Below, one piece after another: positions 32,753 to 44,167 of a stretch of DNA of 64,000 nt. The number at the start of each line of letters is the position of its first letter. Positions within the stretch are counted from its first letter, which is position 1. The notes beneath the pieces are model-generated. The model worked only from the letters and a program-made list of their open reading frames with translations. It ran no database searches and was not told where the DNA came from. Location: assembly GCA_013397075.1 (NCBI GenBank), contig VWZS01007617.1, positions 88,381 to 152,380 of the forward strand, read 5' to 3'. The DNA comes from Rhabdornis inornatus (Eukaryota > Chordata > Aves > Passeriformes > Rhabdornithidae). The position numbers and the translations under genes are program-made.

Positions 32753-33336
32753 TGTTGGATCCCAGGAATCTGGAGTTTTTGAGCTTTCTGTGCTTCCAGG
32801 CACAGACCCCCTGGAAAACACTGCTCTGGAGCTGAAACCTTGGAGAAGGCTTGGAAATGTGAATAATGAGTTAGAAATCACAGATGTGTGCTGGGTTAGA
32901 TGTGTGTGTTCTCACTGGGTGATGGGGTTTACATTTGAGGTTTTTATGGGATAGTGGTGGATATGGGACAAGATGGAGAATTTGGGGTGGTGTCTTTTTC
33001 TTTGTTCATCTTCTCCTTCACAGAGCTCAGGCCGTGACCTTTGGTTGGTCAAATGTCACTCTAAGGGTCGTGGGAATCTGTTATTGGGCCAAAAGGATCA
33101 ATAATGTCGGTGTTAAACTTTTATTGGTTAGTTTAGCTTTCAAAGGCCTTGAAGCAGGCTCAGCTGGAGCCATTTTTCCCACTTCCAGCAAGGAGCTGGA
33201 GGTGCTGTCACACTTTCTGTAATTTCTGATAAGATACAATAAACATCCCAGCCCAAACACGAGATACTGGCTCGATTGCCTTTCTAATAATCCTGGCTCC
33301 GAAACAAAGCAGACGAGACTGACGACAAACCACTCA
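32753..33336 (+). mobile_element. Solo ERV LTR
   Basis: It starts near TGTTGGATCCCAGG and ends near GACAAACCACTCA. AATAAA lies at 33238-33243, followed by CATCCCAGCCCAAACACGAG, as expected for an R/U5 region. It is the inverted partner of 20932-21486 and a distant relative of the 9176 LTR. No clear target-site duplication was found at these ends. Confidence 0.8.
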
Positions 33337-33654
33337 TGAGTGGTGAAAAAACCTAAAAGCCTGGCACGCCCTTCCACATTTCCACCGCTTTTCCATTTTG
33401 GTTCTCAGGTGGAAGAGCCCCTTTTCCATCCAGGCTGCGTTTCCCTGCTTGCTTTGCCCGGGGTGGATGATGTTCCATGGGCGGGTCCGGGGAGTGCAGG
33501 GATCACAGGGCGCGGGATGCTGGGCTGTGCTCCCGGCAAGGAAAGTTGTCATGGAAACAGAGCGGAGGAGCTGGGATTCCCTGAGGGAGCCGTGAGGATG
33601 GAGAGGGGCTCTGCCAGGTCAGGGAGAGCCGGCACTGCTGCTCCTCTGCTCAGA
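33337..33654. promoter_or_regulatory. GC-rich block with GC box and X-box-like site
   Basis: GGGCGGG at 33479-33485 matches an Sp1/KLF site. GTTGTCATGGAAAC at 33545-33558 is a two-mismatch X-box (RFX type). CpGs are locally more frequent than nearby. No transcript or first exon can be shown, so this is only a promoter-like candidate. Confidence 0.3.
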
Positions 33655-33890
33655 ACTTCGGGATAACAACGAACACCCCTGCTGGAGAGAAATTCGGGAT
33701 AATACAACCTGGAGAGAACTTCAGGATAACAACAAACATCCCTGCTGGGGAGAACTTGGGATAACATCCAACCTACAACCTGGAGAGAACTTCGGGATAA
33801 CAACGAACAACCCTGCTGGGGAGAACTTCGGGATAATACACAGCCTGGAGAGAACTTCGGGATAACAACATCCCTGCTGGAGATGGGGGG
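33655..33890. repeat. Irregular minisatellite (GAGAACTTCGGGATAA)
   Basis: GGAGAGAACTTCGGGATAAC alternates with AACAACATCCCTGCTGGGG spacers. About six imperfect units of 32-40 bp are seen. Confidence 0.9.
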
Positions 33891-33904
33891 GATTCCATGG
33901 AAGC

Positions 33905-34210
33905 AAAGCAGGAGTTATCCATCCATGATTCCTGCATTATCCACTCATAATTCCATCATTATCCACCCAAGATTCCTGTATGATCCACTTGTGATTCCAT
34001 TATCATCCACCCAAGATTCCTGCATTATCCACCCATGATTCCATCATTACCCAGCCAAGATTCCCTCCTGATCCAGCCCTGCTCCCGAGGCGAGGGAAGC
34101 TGTCATGGGGGTTGTGTTATTCACTCAGGATTCCTGCATTATCCACCCAAGATTCCTGTATGATCCACTTGTGATTCCGTTATCATCCACCCAAAACTCC
34201 TGCATTATCC
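33905..34210. repeat. Diverged 22 bp monomers, left flank
   Basis: Monomers such as ATTATCCACCCAAGATTCCT+GT and ATGATCCACTTGTGATTCCATT follow one another at 22 bp spacing. They are interrupted at 34073-34125 by a GC-rich insert (CCAGCCCTGCTCCCGAGGCG) that also occurs on the right side. Confidence 0.95.
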
Positions 34211-36102
34211 ACTCAGAATTCCTGCTTGATCCACCCATGATCCCATCATTATCCACTCAGAATTCCTGCTTGATCCACCCATGATCCCATCATTATCCAC
34301 TCAGAATTCCTGCTTGATCCACCCATGATCCCATCATTATCCACTCAGAATTCCTGCTTGATCCACCCATGATCCCATCATTATCCACTCAGAATTCCTG
34401 CTTGATCCACCCATGATCCCATCATTATCCACTCAGAATTCCTGCTTGATCCACCCATGATCCCATCATTATCCACTCAGAATTCCTGCTTGATCCACCC
34501 ATGATCCCATCATTATCCACTCAGAATTCCTGCTTGATCCACCCATGATCCCATCATTATCCACTCAGAATTCCTGCTTGATCCACCCATGATCCCATCA
34601 TTATCCACTCAGAATTCCTGCTTGATCCACCCATGATCCCATCATTATCCACTCAGAATTCCTGCTTGATCCACCCATGATCCCATCATTATCCACTCAG
34701 AATTCCTGCTTGATCCACCCATGATCCCATCATTATCCACTCAGAATTCCTGCTTGATCCACCCATGATCCCATCATTATCCACTCAGAATTCCTGCTTG
34801 ATCCACCCATGATCCCATCATTATCCACTCAGAATTCCTGCTTGATCCACCCATGATCCCATCATTATCCACTCAGAATTCCTGCTTGATCCACCCATGA
34901 TCCCATCATTATCCACTCAGAATTCCTGCTTGATCCACCCATGATCCCATCATTATCCACTCAGAATTCCTGCTTGATCCACCCATGATCCCATCATTAT
35001 CCACTCAGAATTCCTGCTTGATCCACCCATGATCCCATCATTATCCACTCAGAATTCCTGCTTGATCCACCCATGATCCCATCATTATCCACTCAGAATT
35101 CCTGCTTGATCCACCCATGATCCCATCATTATCCACTCAGAATTCCTGCTTGATCCACCCATGATCCCATCATTATCCACTCAGAATTCCTGCTTGATCC
35201 ACCCATGATCCCATCATTATCCACTCAGAATTCCTGCTTGATCCACCCATGATCCCATCATTATCCACTCAGAATTCCTGCTTGATCCACCCATGATCCC
35301 ATCATTATCCACTCAGAATTCCTGCTTGATCCACCCATGATCCCATCATTATCCACTCAGAATTCCTGCTTGATCCACCCATGATCCCATCATTATCCAC
35401 TCAGAATTCCTGCTTGATCCACCCATGATCCCATCATTATCCACTCAGAATTCCTGCTTGATCCACCCATGATCCCATCATTATCCACTCAGAATTCCTG
35501 CTTGATCCACCCATGATCCCATCATTATCCACTCAGAATTCCTGCTTGATCCACCCATGATCCCATCATTATCCACTCAGAATTCCTGCTTGATCCACCC
35601 ATGATCCCATCATTATCCACTCAGAATTCCTGCTTGATCCACCCATGATCCCATCATTATCCACTCAGAATTCCTGCTTGATCCACCCATGATCCCATCA
35701 TTATCCACTCAGAATTCCTGCTTGATCCACCCATGATCCCATCATTATCCACTCAGAATTCCTGCTTGATCCACCCATGATCCCATCATTATCCACTCAG
35801 AATTCCTGCTTGATCCACCCATGATCCCATCATTATCCACTCAGAATTCCTGCTTGATCCACCCATGATCCCATCATTATCCACTCAGAATTCCTGCTTG
35901 ATCCACCCATGATCCCATCATTATCCACTCAGAATTCCTGCTTGATCCACCCATGATCCCATCATTATCCACTCAGAATTCCTGCTTGATCCACCCATGA
36001 TCCCATCATTATCCACTCAGAATTCCTGCTTGATCCACCCATGATCCCATCATTATCCACTCAGAATTCCTGCTTGATCCACCCATGATCCCACCATTAC
36101 CC
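34211..36102. repeat. 44 bp satellite, 43 identical units
   Basis: ACTCAGAATTCCTGCTTGAT recurs exactly every 44 bp from 34211 to 36059 (42 intervals = 1848 bp). I see no substitution or indel between units. Each unit is two 22 bp halves: ATCCACTCAGAATTCCTGCT+TG and ATCCACCCATGATCCCATCA+TT. Each unit carries one GAATTC (EcoRI) site. Stop codons close most frames, so it is not a coding repeat. Confidence 0.98.
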
Positions 36103-36660
36103 ATCCAGGATTCCCCCTGTCCCAGCCCTGCTCCCGAGGCGAGGGAAGCTGTCATGGGGGTTGTGTTATTCACTCAGGATTCCTGCATTATCCACCCAAG
36201 ATTCCTGTATGATCCACTTGTGATTCCGTTATCATCCACCCAAAACTCCTGCATTATCCACTCATGATCCCATCATTATCCACCCAAGATTCCTGCATGA
36301 CCCACCCATGATCCCATCATTATCCACTCAGAATTCCTGCATTATCCACTCAGGATTCCTGCATTATCCACCCATGATCCCACCATTCCCCACCCAGGAT
36401 TCCCGCTGTCCCAGCCCTGCTCCCGAGGCGAGGGAAGCGCTGCTGGGGTTGTGTTATCCACTCAGAATTCCTGCATTATCCACTCAGAATTCCTGCATTA
36501 TCCACTCAGAATTCCTGCATTATCCACTCAGAATTCCTGCATTATCCACTCAGAATTCCTGCATTATCCACCCAGGATCCCATCATTATCCACTCAGGAT
36601 TCCTGCATTACCCACCCGTGATCCCACCATTCCCCACCCAGGATTCCCGCTGTCCCAGCC
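36103..36660. repeat. Diverged 22 bp monomers, right flank
   Basis: The GC-rich insert CCAGCCCTGCTCCCGAGGCG occurs at 36122, 36411 and (with one change) 36655. 36122 onward repeats the left flank from 34073 for about 140 bp. ATTATCCACTCAGAATTCCT+GC occurs five times in a row at about 36475-36565. Confidence 0.95.
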
Positions 36661-37223
36661 CCGCTCCCGAGGCGAGGGAAGCGCTGCTGGGTTTGTCCAG
36701 CTCGGGGTGTGTGACTGCCATGAAGAGCGGAGCCGTGACATTCTCCTGACAAATCCCATCAACATTAATTGGCTTCATTTCTCCTTCGGTGTCTGGGTGG
36801 TTGATGAGATTTGTGATCTCATTCCTCATCTCTTTGTCATATCAGCCGGGAATAATCTTCCTAACAAACATTTATGGACATAATATTCACACATCCATCC
36901 AGTACGTCCTTTACAGCCCAGTCTTCTCCCAGAAAGATTTCTGCTTTGACAGATGAGTTTAATAAAAAAAAAAAAAAATCTTGGAGCTTAGCATTCCTAA
37001 ACTTGAGAATTCAATAATAATAAAAACTTCCCCCAAAGCAGAGTGAGAGAGGAAGAGGGAATATTTTCATATCGAGTCCATTTCAGCCCATGGATGGGAA
37101 AGGGTCTTACAAATGTTATTCCCATTTTCCCATGAGGCTACAAAACTACAGGATTTGGCAAGTTTGGCTCTCAGTTTTCCTAAATTTGCTTTCAGCTTCT
37201 TAAAAATGTAAAAAATAAAATTG
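36661..37223. other. Low-copy DNA, AT-rich part
   Basis: 36730-36910 (ATCAACATTAATTGGCTTCA, TTTATGGACATAATATTCAC) is unique-looking and could be a conserved element; this cannot be tested here. A short A-run sits at 36963-36977. Confidence 0.35.
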
Positions 37224-37325
37224 AAGGCCAGGTTGGAGCGCTCTGGGACAGTGGAAGATCTTTAAGGTCAGTGGGTGACCTTTAAGGTCCCTCCAACCCA
37301 AACCATTCCAGGATTCTACAATTAA
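37224..37325 (+). mobile_element. CR1 3' tail
   Basis: AAGGCCAGGTTGGAGCGCTC, a shortened middle, then CTCCAACCCAAACCATTCCA and GGATTCTACAA. Confidence 0.85.
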
Positions 37326-37865
37326 TTCCAAGCCCACGCTCCACCCCTGGGCACAGACTTCAGCAAGCACTGCAGAATTTCCTGCAGAAAGGGAAAACCC
37401 ACAGAGGGAATAGGAGGGGGTTTTGTTCTGAGGTTCCCCCACTCTCTGGGTCACAGCAAATCCCAGCTCTGGGTGCACACATTGCTCCAAGGCCAGTGTG
37501 GTTTGATTCCAGGCAGTTCCTCCCAGAAACCCCTCCTGGGAGCACAGGAATATCCTTTGAGGGCTTTCTTTCCTTCTCACTGATCCTTTTTTTTAAGGCA
37601 AAACAAACCTTACAATTCATAAACAACATTTTTCCCTCTCCAGCCGTCCCAATTTTCAGACCTGAGCACAGCATCAGCAGCATCCCTCCATGCAGAGCTC
37701 TGGGGGAATTAAAAGTTTCTGCAAATCTTCTGGAATTCTTCAAGTTTTCCCTTTGGCTGCAGCTGGGGGAATCTCACACGGGCAGAGTGGGGATTTTGGG
37801 GTCTCCTGTGCCCTGCCCATCCCATGGATGTTCTCCCCCAGCTCCCTCTGCTTCCCTGGCCCCTC
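37326..37865. other. Low-copy DNA, no gene seen
   Basis: Nothing is recognised. CCCCTC immediately precedes the LTR at 37860-37865. Confidence 0.35.
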
Positions 37866-38353
37866 TGAGAGGAATGAGGGATTTGTCTTTCCAAACAAGC
37901 TGTGGGGTCTGCTGGTAGAGAAAACCAGCACTGAGAGATCAAAGGAACAATGGGATGGATTCCACGGATTGATGAATGGAATAAAAAGATATTTGCCTTT
38001 ATAAACAAGCTGCAGGTTTGCTGATCAATGGAATTGGATATTGAAAGATGGAAGAAGCAATGGGGAAAAACCATGAATTGCATCAGAATTCAAAATGAAA
38101 AGGGAGGGTTGTACATCAGAGGGGAATCTCAGCTCTCAGGGGTTTGGGCAGTCTGTGCCTCTCCAGAACCTCAGCCCGTGGGGACAGAGAGAGGGAAATT
38201 GGGATAAAAAGGGAGGAGAGTCCTCCAAAAACCTGAGAGATCCCAGGGGAATGTCCCATGGGCTCTGCCTTTATTTGAATAAAGAAAAAGGACTCCTCTG
38301 TCTCCTCATTTGACACAAACCTCTGGAGTTTGTGGATTCATTTTCCTGACACA
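37866..38353 (+). mobile_element. Solo ERV LTR, copy A
   Basis: It starts TGAGAGGAATGAGGG and ends CCTGACACA, with ATAAAAAGGG near 38214 as a TATA-like element and AATAAA at 38278-38283. It is 488 bp, the same length as copy B at 48382-48869, with four differences by eye. CCCCTC occurs before it and again at 38359-38364; if that is the target-site duplication, the LTR would extend to 38358 and end TCCGA, which is not the usual CA. Confidence 0.85.
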
Positions 38354-39073
38354 TCCGACCCCTCCCAGCAGCTCCCAGGTGCTCAGCAATATTTCCTGAG
38401 CCCTCTCGTGTGATCCTGGCCCAGGTTCCTTCAGTCCAGTGCTGTGAGAGGAGAACATCAATGGACAGGGGAGCTGTGCTGGCTCAGGGGTAAAAATTCC
38501 TGGTTTAACGTGTGCCAGGAATTTCTCTTTGCAGTGCTGAGAGGGTGAAGTGCCTGCAGCTCCCCGGACTCGCTGTTTCTTTTGGAATATTTTACTCAGG
38601 GGTGGGGCACAGGGCAGTGGCTCCATGTCCTGCCCTGGCCAGCCTGTCACCCACAGCAGCCACGGCTGCTTCTCTCTCAGAGCCGTTCCCAGCAATCAAA
38701 AATCCTCTCTGCTGCCTCAATTGCCTCTAACGAGATGGATTCCCGTTTCCATGGGAGAGGTAATTCCCCAAACGCACGGGCTTTAAAATAATTTCTTATT
38801 TTAGGATGCCACGCTACTGTTAACCTTATAATCGTTTTCTCTAGGAAGTCATCCCAGAATTTACATACTCTTGTGTGTCTGTGCTGCTGCACCCTCTGTA
38901 TAAATCACACATAATTACTTGGAGAAGCAGATCTGACCTGTCTGTTTAGTCTTTCTTCTCAATTACCCCTGCAATTACAGCAAATGGAGTCGAGCAGCAC
39001 TTCCCTAAGCGCGCTGTGCCGAGGGCTGGCAGCATTCCCAGCTGCCAGAAAAACCCTGGGAGAGTCCCCAGCC
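38354..39073. other. Low-copy DNA, candidate conserved patch
   Basis: 38790-38980 (TTAACCTTATAATCGTTTTC, AAATCACACATAATTACTTG) is AT-rich and unique. No exon is recognised. Confidence 0.35.
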
Positions 39074-39368
39074 CCCTGGGTGGGAAACAGCCCCAGTTTG
39101 GATGGGAAACAGCCCCAGTTTGGGTGGGAAACAGCTCCAGTTTGGGTGAAAAACAGCCCCAGTTTGGGTGGGAAACAGCCCCAGTTTGGATGGGAAACAG
39201 CTCCAGTTTGGACAGGAAACAGCCCCAGTTTGGGTGGCAAACAGCTCCAGTTTGGACAGGAAACAGCTCCAGTTTGGATGGGAAACAGCTCCAGTTTGGA
39301 TGGGAAACAGCTCCAGTTTGGATGGGAAACAGCTCCAGTTTGGATGGGAAACAGCTCCAGTTTGGGTG
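39074..39368. repeat. 22 bp minisatellite, enters gap
   Basis: CAGCCCCAGTTTGGATGGGA+AA and CAGCTCCAGTTTGG variants repeat about 13 times. The array is cut by Ns. A 239-codon plus-strand frame through it is a repeat artefact. Confidence 0.95.
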
Positions 39369-39398
39369 NNNNNNNNNNNNNNNNNNNNNNNNNNNNNN
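39369..39398. other. Assembly gap, 30 Ns
   Basis: Two different short repeats meet at this gap. Confidence 1.
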
Positions 39399-39512
39399 TG
39401 TTTTGGGTGTTTTGGGTGTTTTGGGTGTTTTCGGTGTTTTTAGTGTGTTTTGGGTGTTTTGGGTGTTTTGGGTGTTTTGGGTATTTTGGGTATTTTGGGT
39501 GTTTTGGGTGGG
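39399..39512. repeat. 10 bp minisatellite (TTTTGGGTGT)
   Basis: About 11 units, starting at the gap edge. Confidence 0.95.
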
Positions 39513-39757
39513 TTTGTTGGGAGATGCTCAGAGCTGTTTCTCACACTAATGCAGGAAGGACTTTGAAAATTCATGTTCATGTTGTTCATGAAGTTCACGT
39601 TGGCTTCAAACCACCCGAATTCCTGGCTGGGGTGAGGCTGTGCTGTCCCTGCTCAGAGGGGACAACGCAGAGCTGGCGGTGGCAGATTCTGGAGATGAGC
39701 TGAGCCAGGACTGCAGGACCACAGGGACCAGTCCTGGGGATTTTCCAGAATCCAGAC
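39513..39757. other. Low-copy spacer
   Basis: Short TTCATGTTCATGTTGTTCAT repeat near 39570. Nothing else is recognised. Confidence 0.4.
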
Positions 39758-39935
39758 TGCTTTGGGTGGGAAGAGACCTTAAAGATCATCCAGGGACACC
39801 TCCCACTGTCCCAGGCTGCTCCAAGCCCAATGTCCAACCTGGCCTTGGGCACTGCCAGGGATCCAGGGGCAGCCACAGCAAATCTGGGAATTCCATCCCC
39901 ACCCTGCCAGGGAACAATTCCTGCCCAAAATCCCT
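39758..39935 (-). mobile_element. CR1 3' part
   Basis: TTTGGGTGGGAAGAGACCTT, CCCACTGTCCCAGGCTGCTC, GGCCTTGGGCACTGCCAGGG and AGGGAACAATTCCTGCCC give the reversed tail. The 5' part is truncated after the AATTGTTCCC block. Confidence 0.9.
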
Positions 39936-40483
39936 TCAGCTGAAGGCCATAAATGAATGTTTCACTCCCAAACTCCCCACAACTGCGTGTTTTTCAGTCT
40001 CTGTGTGTCACCTGCCTGCTCTGAATTCCCTTTTCCAGCACACCCAGTTATCTGAGGCTGCTGATTAATTGCTGTCAAGAAAATGAGAACTTTATGTGTG
40101 TTATCAAGGAAATGACAGGCACAGTTTGACAGCTGCAGTCACATTTTTCCAGAACATATTTCCAGTATATATTTCAAAGATCTATAGAATGTACGTGGGA
40201 ATTGTTCCTCCTTCAATCCCATTTCTAATATTAGTAAAACTGTCAAGTCTCATTAGCTGCAGGTTAATTCTGCCTTTCACAGGTGATTAAAATACAGGCA
40301 CTGTGGAGCAGATGTCACCTTTTCTTTGGGTTCTAATAAAAGGGGAGGAAAAGCAGCAGCACTGAAATGCATATTTGAGAGATTTCTGACTTTTCAGACA
40401 CCTCAGCAGTGGGGAAGCACCAGGGAGAGTTTCAGTTTAAAGGTGACATTCAGGGACAGGCACACCCTAGGGCAGGACACGCA
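39936..40483. other. Low-copy DNA, AT-rich candidate element
   Basis: 40085-40320 (TCCAGTATATATTTCAAAG, GTACGTGGGAATTGTTCCTC, TTAGCTGCAGGTTAATTC) is AT-rich and shows no repeat match. Candidate conserved element only. Confidence 0.3.
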
Positions 40484-40690
40484 GAATGACAGAATTATTC
40501 AGGTTGGAAAAGACCTTTAGGATGATGGAGTGCAACCATTCCCAGCAGGGCCAAGGCCACCCCGTGTCCCCAAGGGCCACATCCATGTGGATTTTACATC
40601 CCTCCAGGGATGGGGACTCCAGCACTGCCCTGGGAGCTGTGCCAGGGCTGGGGAGCATTTCCATGAAGGAATTTTTTCTGAATATCCACC
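40484..40690 (-). mobile_element. CR1 3' end
   Basis: AATGACAGAATTATTCAGGT and GGAAAAGACCTTTAGGATGA begin the reversed tail. GGCCAAGGCCACCCCGTGTC and CCTCCAGGGATGGGGACTCC follow, the same subtype as at 14838. Confidence 0.85.
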
Positions 40691-42234
40691 TGAACTTCCC
40701 CTGGCTGTTCCTTTCCTCTCGTCCTTTTTTCTCTTGTCCTCTTTCCTCTTGTCCTCTCCCTTGTCACCTTGGACAGGACACTGACCCCCACCTGGCCACA
40801 GCCTCTGGACATTCACCAGGCCGGGAGGGATCAGCCTGGACAGCAAAGGGGGAGAGTTCTGGGTGTCTTCAGGTCTTTCTCCAGAGTTACTCAAGGATTT
40901 GGAAGTGAAACTGGGAATGCTGTGGAGCAGGACCACAATGCTCAGAAAATTCTGAATTAATTCTAAATTCTGGAGTTAAGAGCTGTGAGCTCTTTGTTCT
41001 CTGCAGGCTCACCCTCTGCAGGTGCTGCTGTCCCTGCCCTGGAAGGACCTTTCCCATCTTTTCCATCCATCTTTTCCATCTTTTCCATCTTTTGATTTCC
41101 TGGGAGCCATCACCCCAGGACCTCCCTCCAAGTGTGCTTTCCTCTGAGCTGACCTTTACGTCATAATTCCACAAATAATTTTAAATTTATTAAATTTATT
41201 ATTTGTTAACTTGTTCAATTATTTAAATTTGTAATTCCACAAATTCCCCACCGAGCTGGGAGCAGGCCAGGCTGTGCTCCCTGGGTTTTTACAAGCAGGC
41301 ACCCAGCCCCAGAGCCTGGCAGGGATTTGGGCTCTTGGAGTGAGATTTGTGTGAGATCTGTGTAAAACCCTTCACGCTCCACACTGAGCTCAGATTTACA
41401 GCCCAGTGCAGCCAGAGGTGACTCTGCCCTGAGGAAAAGGTTCCCTGCAAACAACCTGGATTTGTAATGGGAGAATTTTATAACCTTTTCACAGATTACT
41501 GAATTGTGTTGATGATAATAAATCAGAAAGTACATTAAAGCCCTTAAGGAATTTATTCCCCTGATTCCAGGTGAAATAAAGAAGAATTAAGCACTCTAGT
41601 ACCTTTAAACCCTGTATTTATTCCCTAAGATAGGATGTGACCTAAACAAAGGAGAACACTCCTGTCCCTGCAGCACTGGCTGTGGATTGCAACTAATTTA
41701 AATCAAATTTCAGCTTGTATCTTGCAATTAAACATTAAATATTTTCAGCGTGTTTTTCAAGGCACTCAGCTCCAGAGCAGCTATTAATGGTTGGCAATGT
41801 TACATCAGTTTCCAGTGGGGATGTTACCAAGAAAATGCCAATGTCTTGTTGCACTGACTACAAAAAAAGGTTTATTTACGAGTCAAAACCCAGCATTTAT
41901 TTTTTGTCTCTTGCACGCATTGCTGGAAGTGTAAATATCAGCCTTGCTTTGCTCTGGTAATAAAGACAAATGAGGTACATGCAAAGAGGAGCCACAGAAA
42001 TGAGAGAACACCACAGACAGAAAATTACACGATGAGGAATGGTGGTTTCCTGGCTTTTGCCTGTTTTTTACACCACTTTGACAGGAAGCTGTGTCCAAAC
42101 AGCTCAGAGCCTTGTTCTGCTCGGATCACAGGGAAGGAATTTCAGCTGGGTTGGGATTCCCTTGGGGAGGGGATGGGGCTGTGCTGGTCCCGGGGAGCAG
42201 AGGTGGAGCTGCCCCTGTGCCAGCCCTTGGATGG
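40691..42234. other. Low-copy DNA, short repeats
   Basis: CTCTTGTCCT-type repeats at 40710-40760 and a TTTTCCATC run at 41051-41092. 41170-41230 is AT-rich. No exon is recognised. Confidence 0.4.
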
Positions 42235-42565
42235 AGAGAAGGATCCAGGGAGAGCTCAGAGCCCTGCCAGGACCTGAAGGGGCTCCAGGAGAGGGACTGG
42301 GGACAAGGGATGGAGGGACAGGACACAGGGAATGGCTCCCACTGCCAGAGGACAGGGATGGATGGGATTTTGGGGCAGGAATTGTTCCCTGGCAGGGTGG
42401 GGATGGAATTCCCAGATTTGCTGTGGCTGCCCCTGGATCCCTGGCAGTGCCCAAGGCCAGGTTGGACATTGGGCTTGGAGCAGCCTGGGACAGTGGCAGG
42501 TGTCCCTGCCATGGCAGGGATAACCCTTAATGTCCTTCCCAACCCAGACCATTCCATGATTCTTT
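42235..42565 (+). mobile_element. CR1 with near-intact 3' end
   Basis: GATCCAGGGAGAGCTCAGAG through CCCAACCCAGACCATTCCAT and GATTCTTTTG. It keeps all tail landmarks of the 741-type and ends in the ATTCCATGATTCT terminus. Confidence 0.9.
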
Positions 42566-42737
42566 TGAAACTCTGCTTCCTCTTCCTCCCATCATCTCCC
42601 AAATCCTGGCTGTGATGTTTTCTGTGCTTGCCATTTGTGTTTTATTTCAGTCACTGCTGGAATTGAAGCTGAGCTCTGCAGAGGAGGGCTCTGGGTGTGC
42701 TGGGAAGGTGCAGCCTGTCCTGCCCTGGCCGTGGGGC
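42566..42737. other. Low-copy spacer
   Basis: No feature is recognised. Confidence 0.35.
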
Positions 42738-42925
42738 TGAGCAGGACATCAGCATTTCCACCCTGGACCAAAGGTGAGCAGGACATCAGCATTTCCATCC
42801 TGGGCTCAAGGTGAGCAGGACATCAGCATTTCCACCCTGGCTCAAAGTGAGCAGGACATCAGCATTTCCACCCTGGACCAAAGGTGAGCAGGACATCAGC
42901 ATTTCCACCCTGGACCAAAGGTGAT
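42738..42925. repeat. 37 bp minisatellite, five units
   Basis: GAGCAGGACATCAGCATTTC recurs at 42739, 42776, 42813, 42849 and 42886. Confidence 0.95.
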
Positions 42926-43671
42926 GACCCTGCCTGAGCTCTCCTCAGATTTGTGCACAAAGATGCTGAAAAGACCAAAACAGCAGAAAGAGAATAAAAT
43001 GTGAGTGACCTGAGGGCAAAGCCCTGGGTGATGGGGTGAGATCAGGGTGAATGCCAAGCACAGGCTGCTGGAGGAGGAAAAGGGGTCAGAGAAGGGAAAC
43101 ACTGATGAGTCAAACAGCAGCTCAGGGTCTGGGAGAGGATTTTGGGGAGGTAAATGGGGTTTAAATGGGGTTCCAGTCCCACAGCTGGAAAATCCTAAAG
43201 GTTTTCAGAGAGGAGGAGCTGAGCATGGCACAGGCTGAGGGTGGAGCAGGGCTCGGAGGGGTCTGGAGCACAGTGAAGGACGGCTCATAAACAGCAGCAC
43301 GAGCTCTTGCAGGAAGTGCAAACCGAGCATAAATAATTCACAGTTCAGCAGAGATTAAAAGAGACCAGAACTGGGATCTCACATCCAAACCCATCTTTTG
43401 CTTTTTGCTCCTTCCCAGCGACGCAGGGGTAGTTTAGAAGCCGAGGAGGATGTCCCAGTGCTTGTGGCACAGCCCTCTGGAGCTGCCAGGGCCCTAACGA
43501 GGCTGCTGCCATTAGCAGGGAGCCAGGCTGGTGCAGGGACACCCAGGAACATCTTGATCTCCTGGCCGGTCCCCAAACATCAGCAGATGAAACTGCTCTG
43601 CCCTCTGAGCTGGGGACAGAGGAGGGGTCACTGCAGGGCAGGCTCACCCGTGCTGGTGGGCTCGTGTCCTC
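42926..43671. other. Low-copy DNA, no gene seen
   Basis: No feature is recognised. Open frames on both strands here lack domain-like content. Confidence 0.4.
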
Positions 43672-44090
43672 TGTGCTGCAGTAAGGCAGACAGGACAGGA
43701 TCCCATTTCTCCATGCAGGAAAGGGCGGTTCTTTACTCACATAACTCATTTTTATACAGATTTTACAGACCTCGTGTGACACTCAAATTGGCTGGTAGTG
43801 TTCTTGCCACTCAATTCACTGGTTGAAAGGTGTTCTGTGTGCATGTGCCGACTCTCTCTTTTACTCAAGTATTTACATTCTTCCTTTGTGGATTCTTCTG
43901 GGACACATCTATTGTTTGTGCAGGTGCAGATTTATTTTTCTTGCTGGAACAGGTTGTTGTGTTAACTGACTTTTCATTCCCAGGGCTGTTCTGCATGGGA
44001 GCCTGGCGAGCTGCACTTGGAACAAGGAATTACCAGCTGGGAATTCAGCAGAGCAAGGCCTGCTTTTATGAGGCCTTTCTTTTGTAATTT
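43672..44090 (-). mobile_element. Solo ERV LTR
   Basis: Read on the minus strand, AAAGGCCTCATAAAAGCAGG, CAGTTAACACAACAACCTGT, CACACGAGGTCTGTAAAATC, TGTATAAAAATGAG and GGGATCCTGTCCTGTCTG match the order in the 15533 LTR. It carries one TATA segment instead of two. It ends near CTGCAGCACA. Confidence 0.75.
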
Positions 44091-44167
44091 TACCTGTCTG
44101 CAGCCCTTTGTACCACCCTGAGCCCTCTCCTGTCTGAGCAGGTACCCCTGGAGTGCCCCTGCACATC

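Noticed and set aside
34211..36102. CRISPR-like array
   Set aside because: There are no distinct spacers: every base of the 44 bp period is repeated, and the context is a vertebrate genome.
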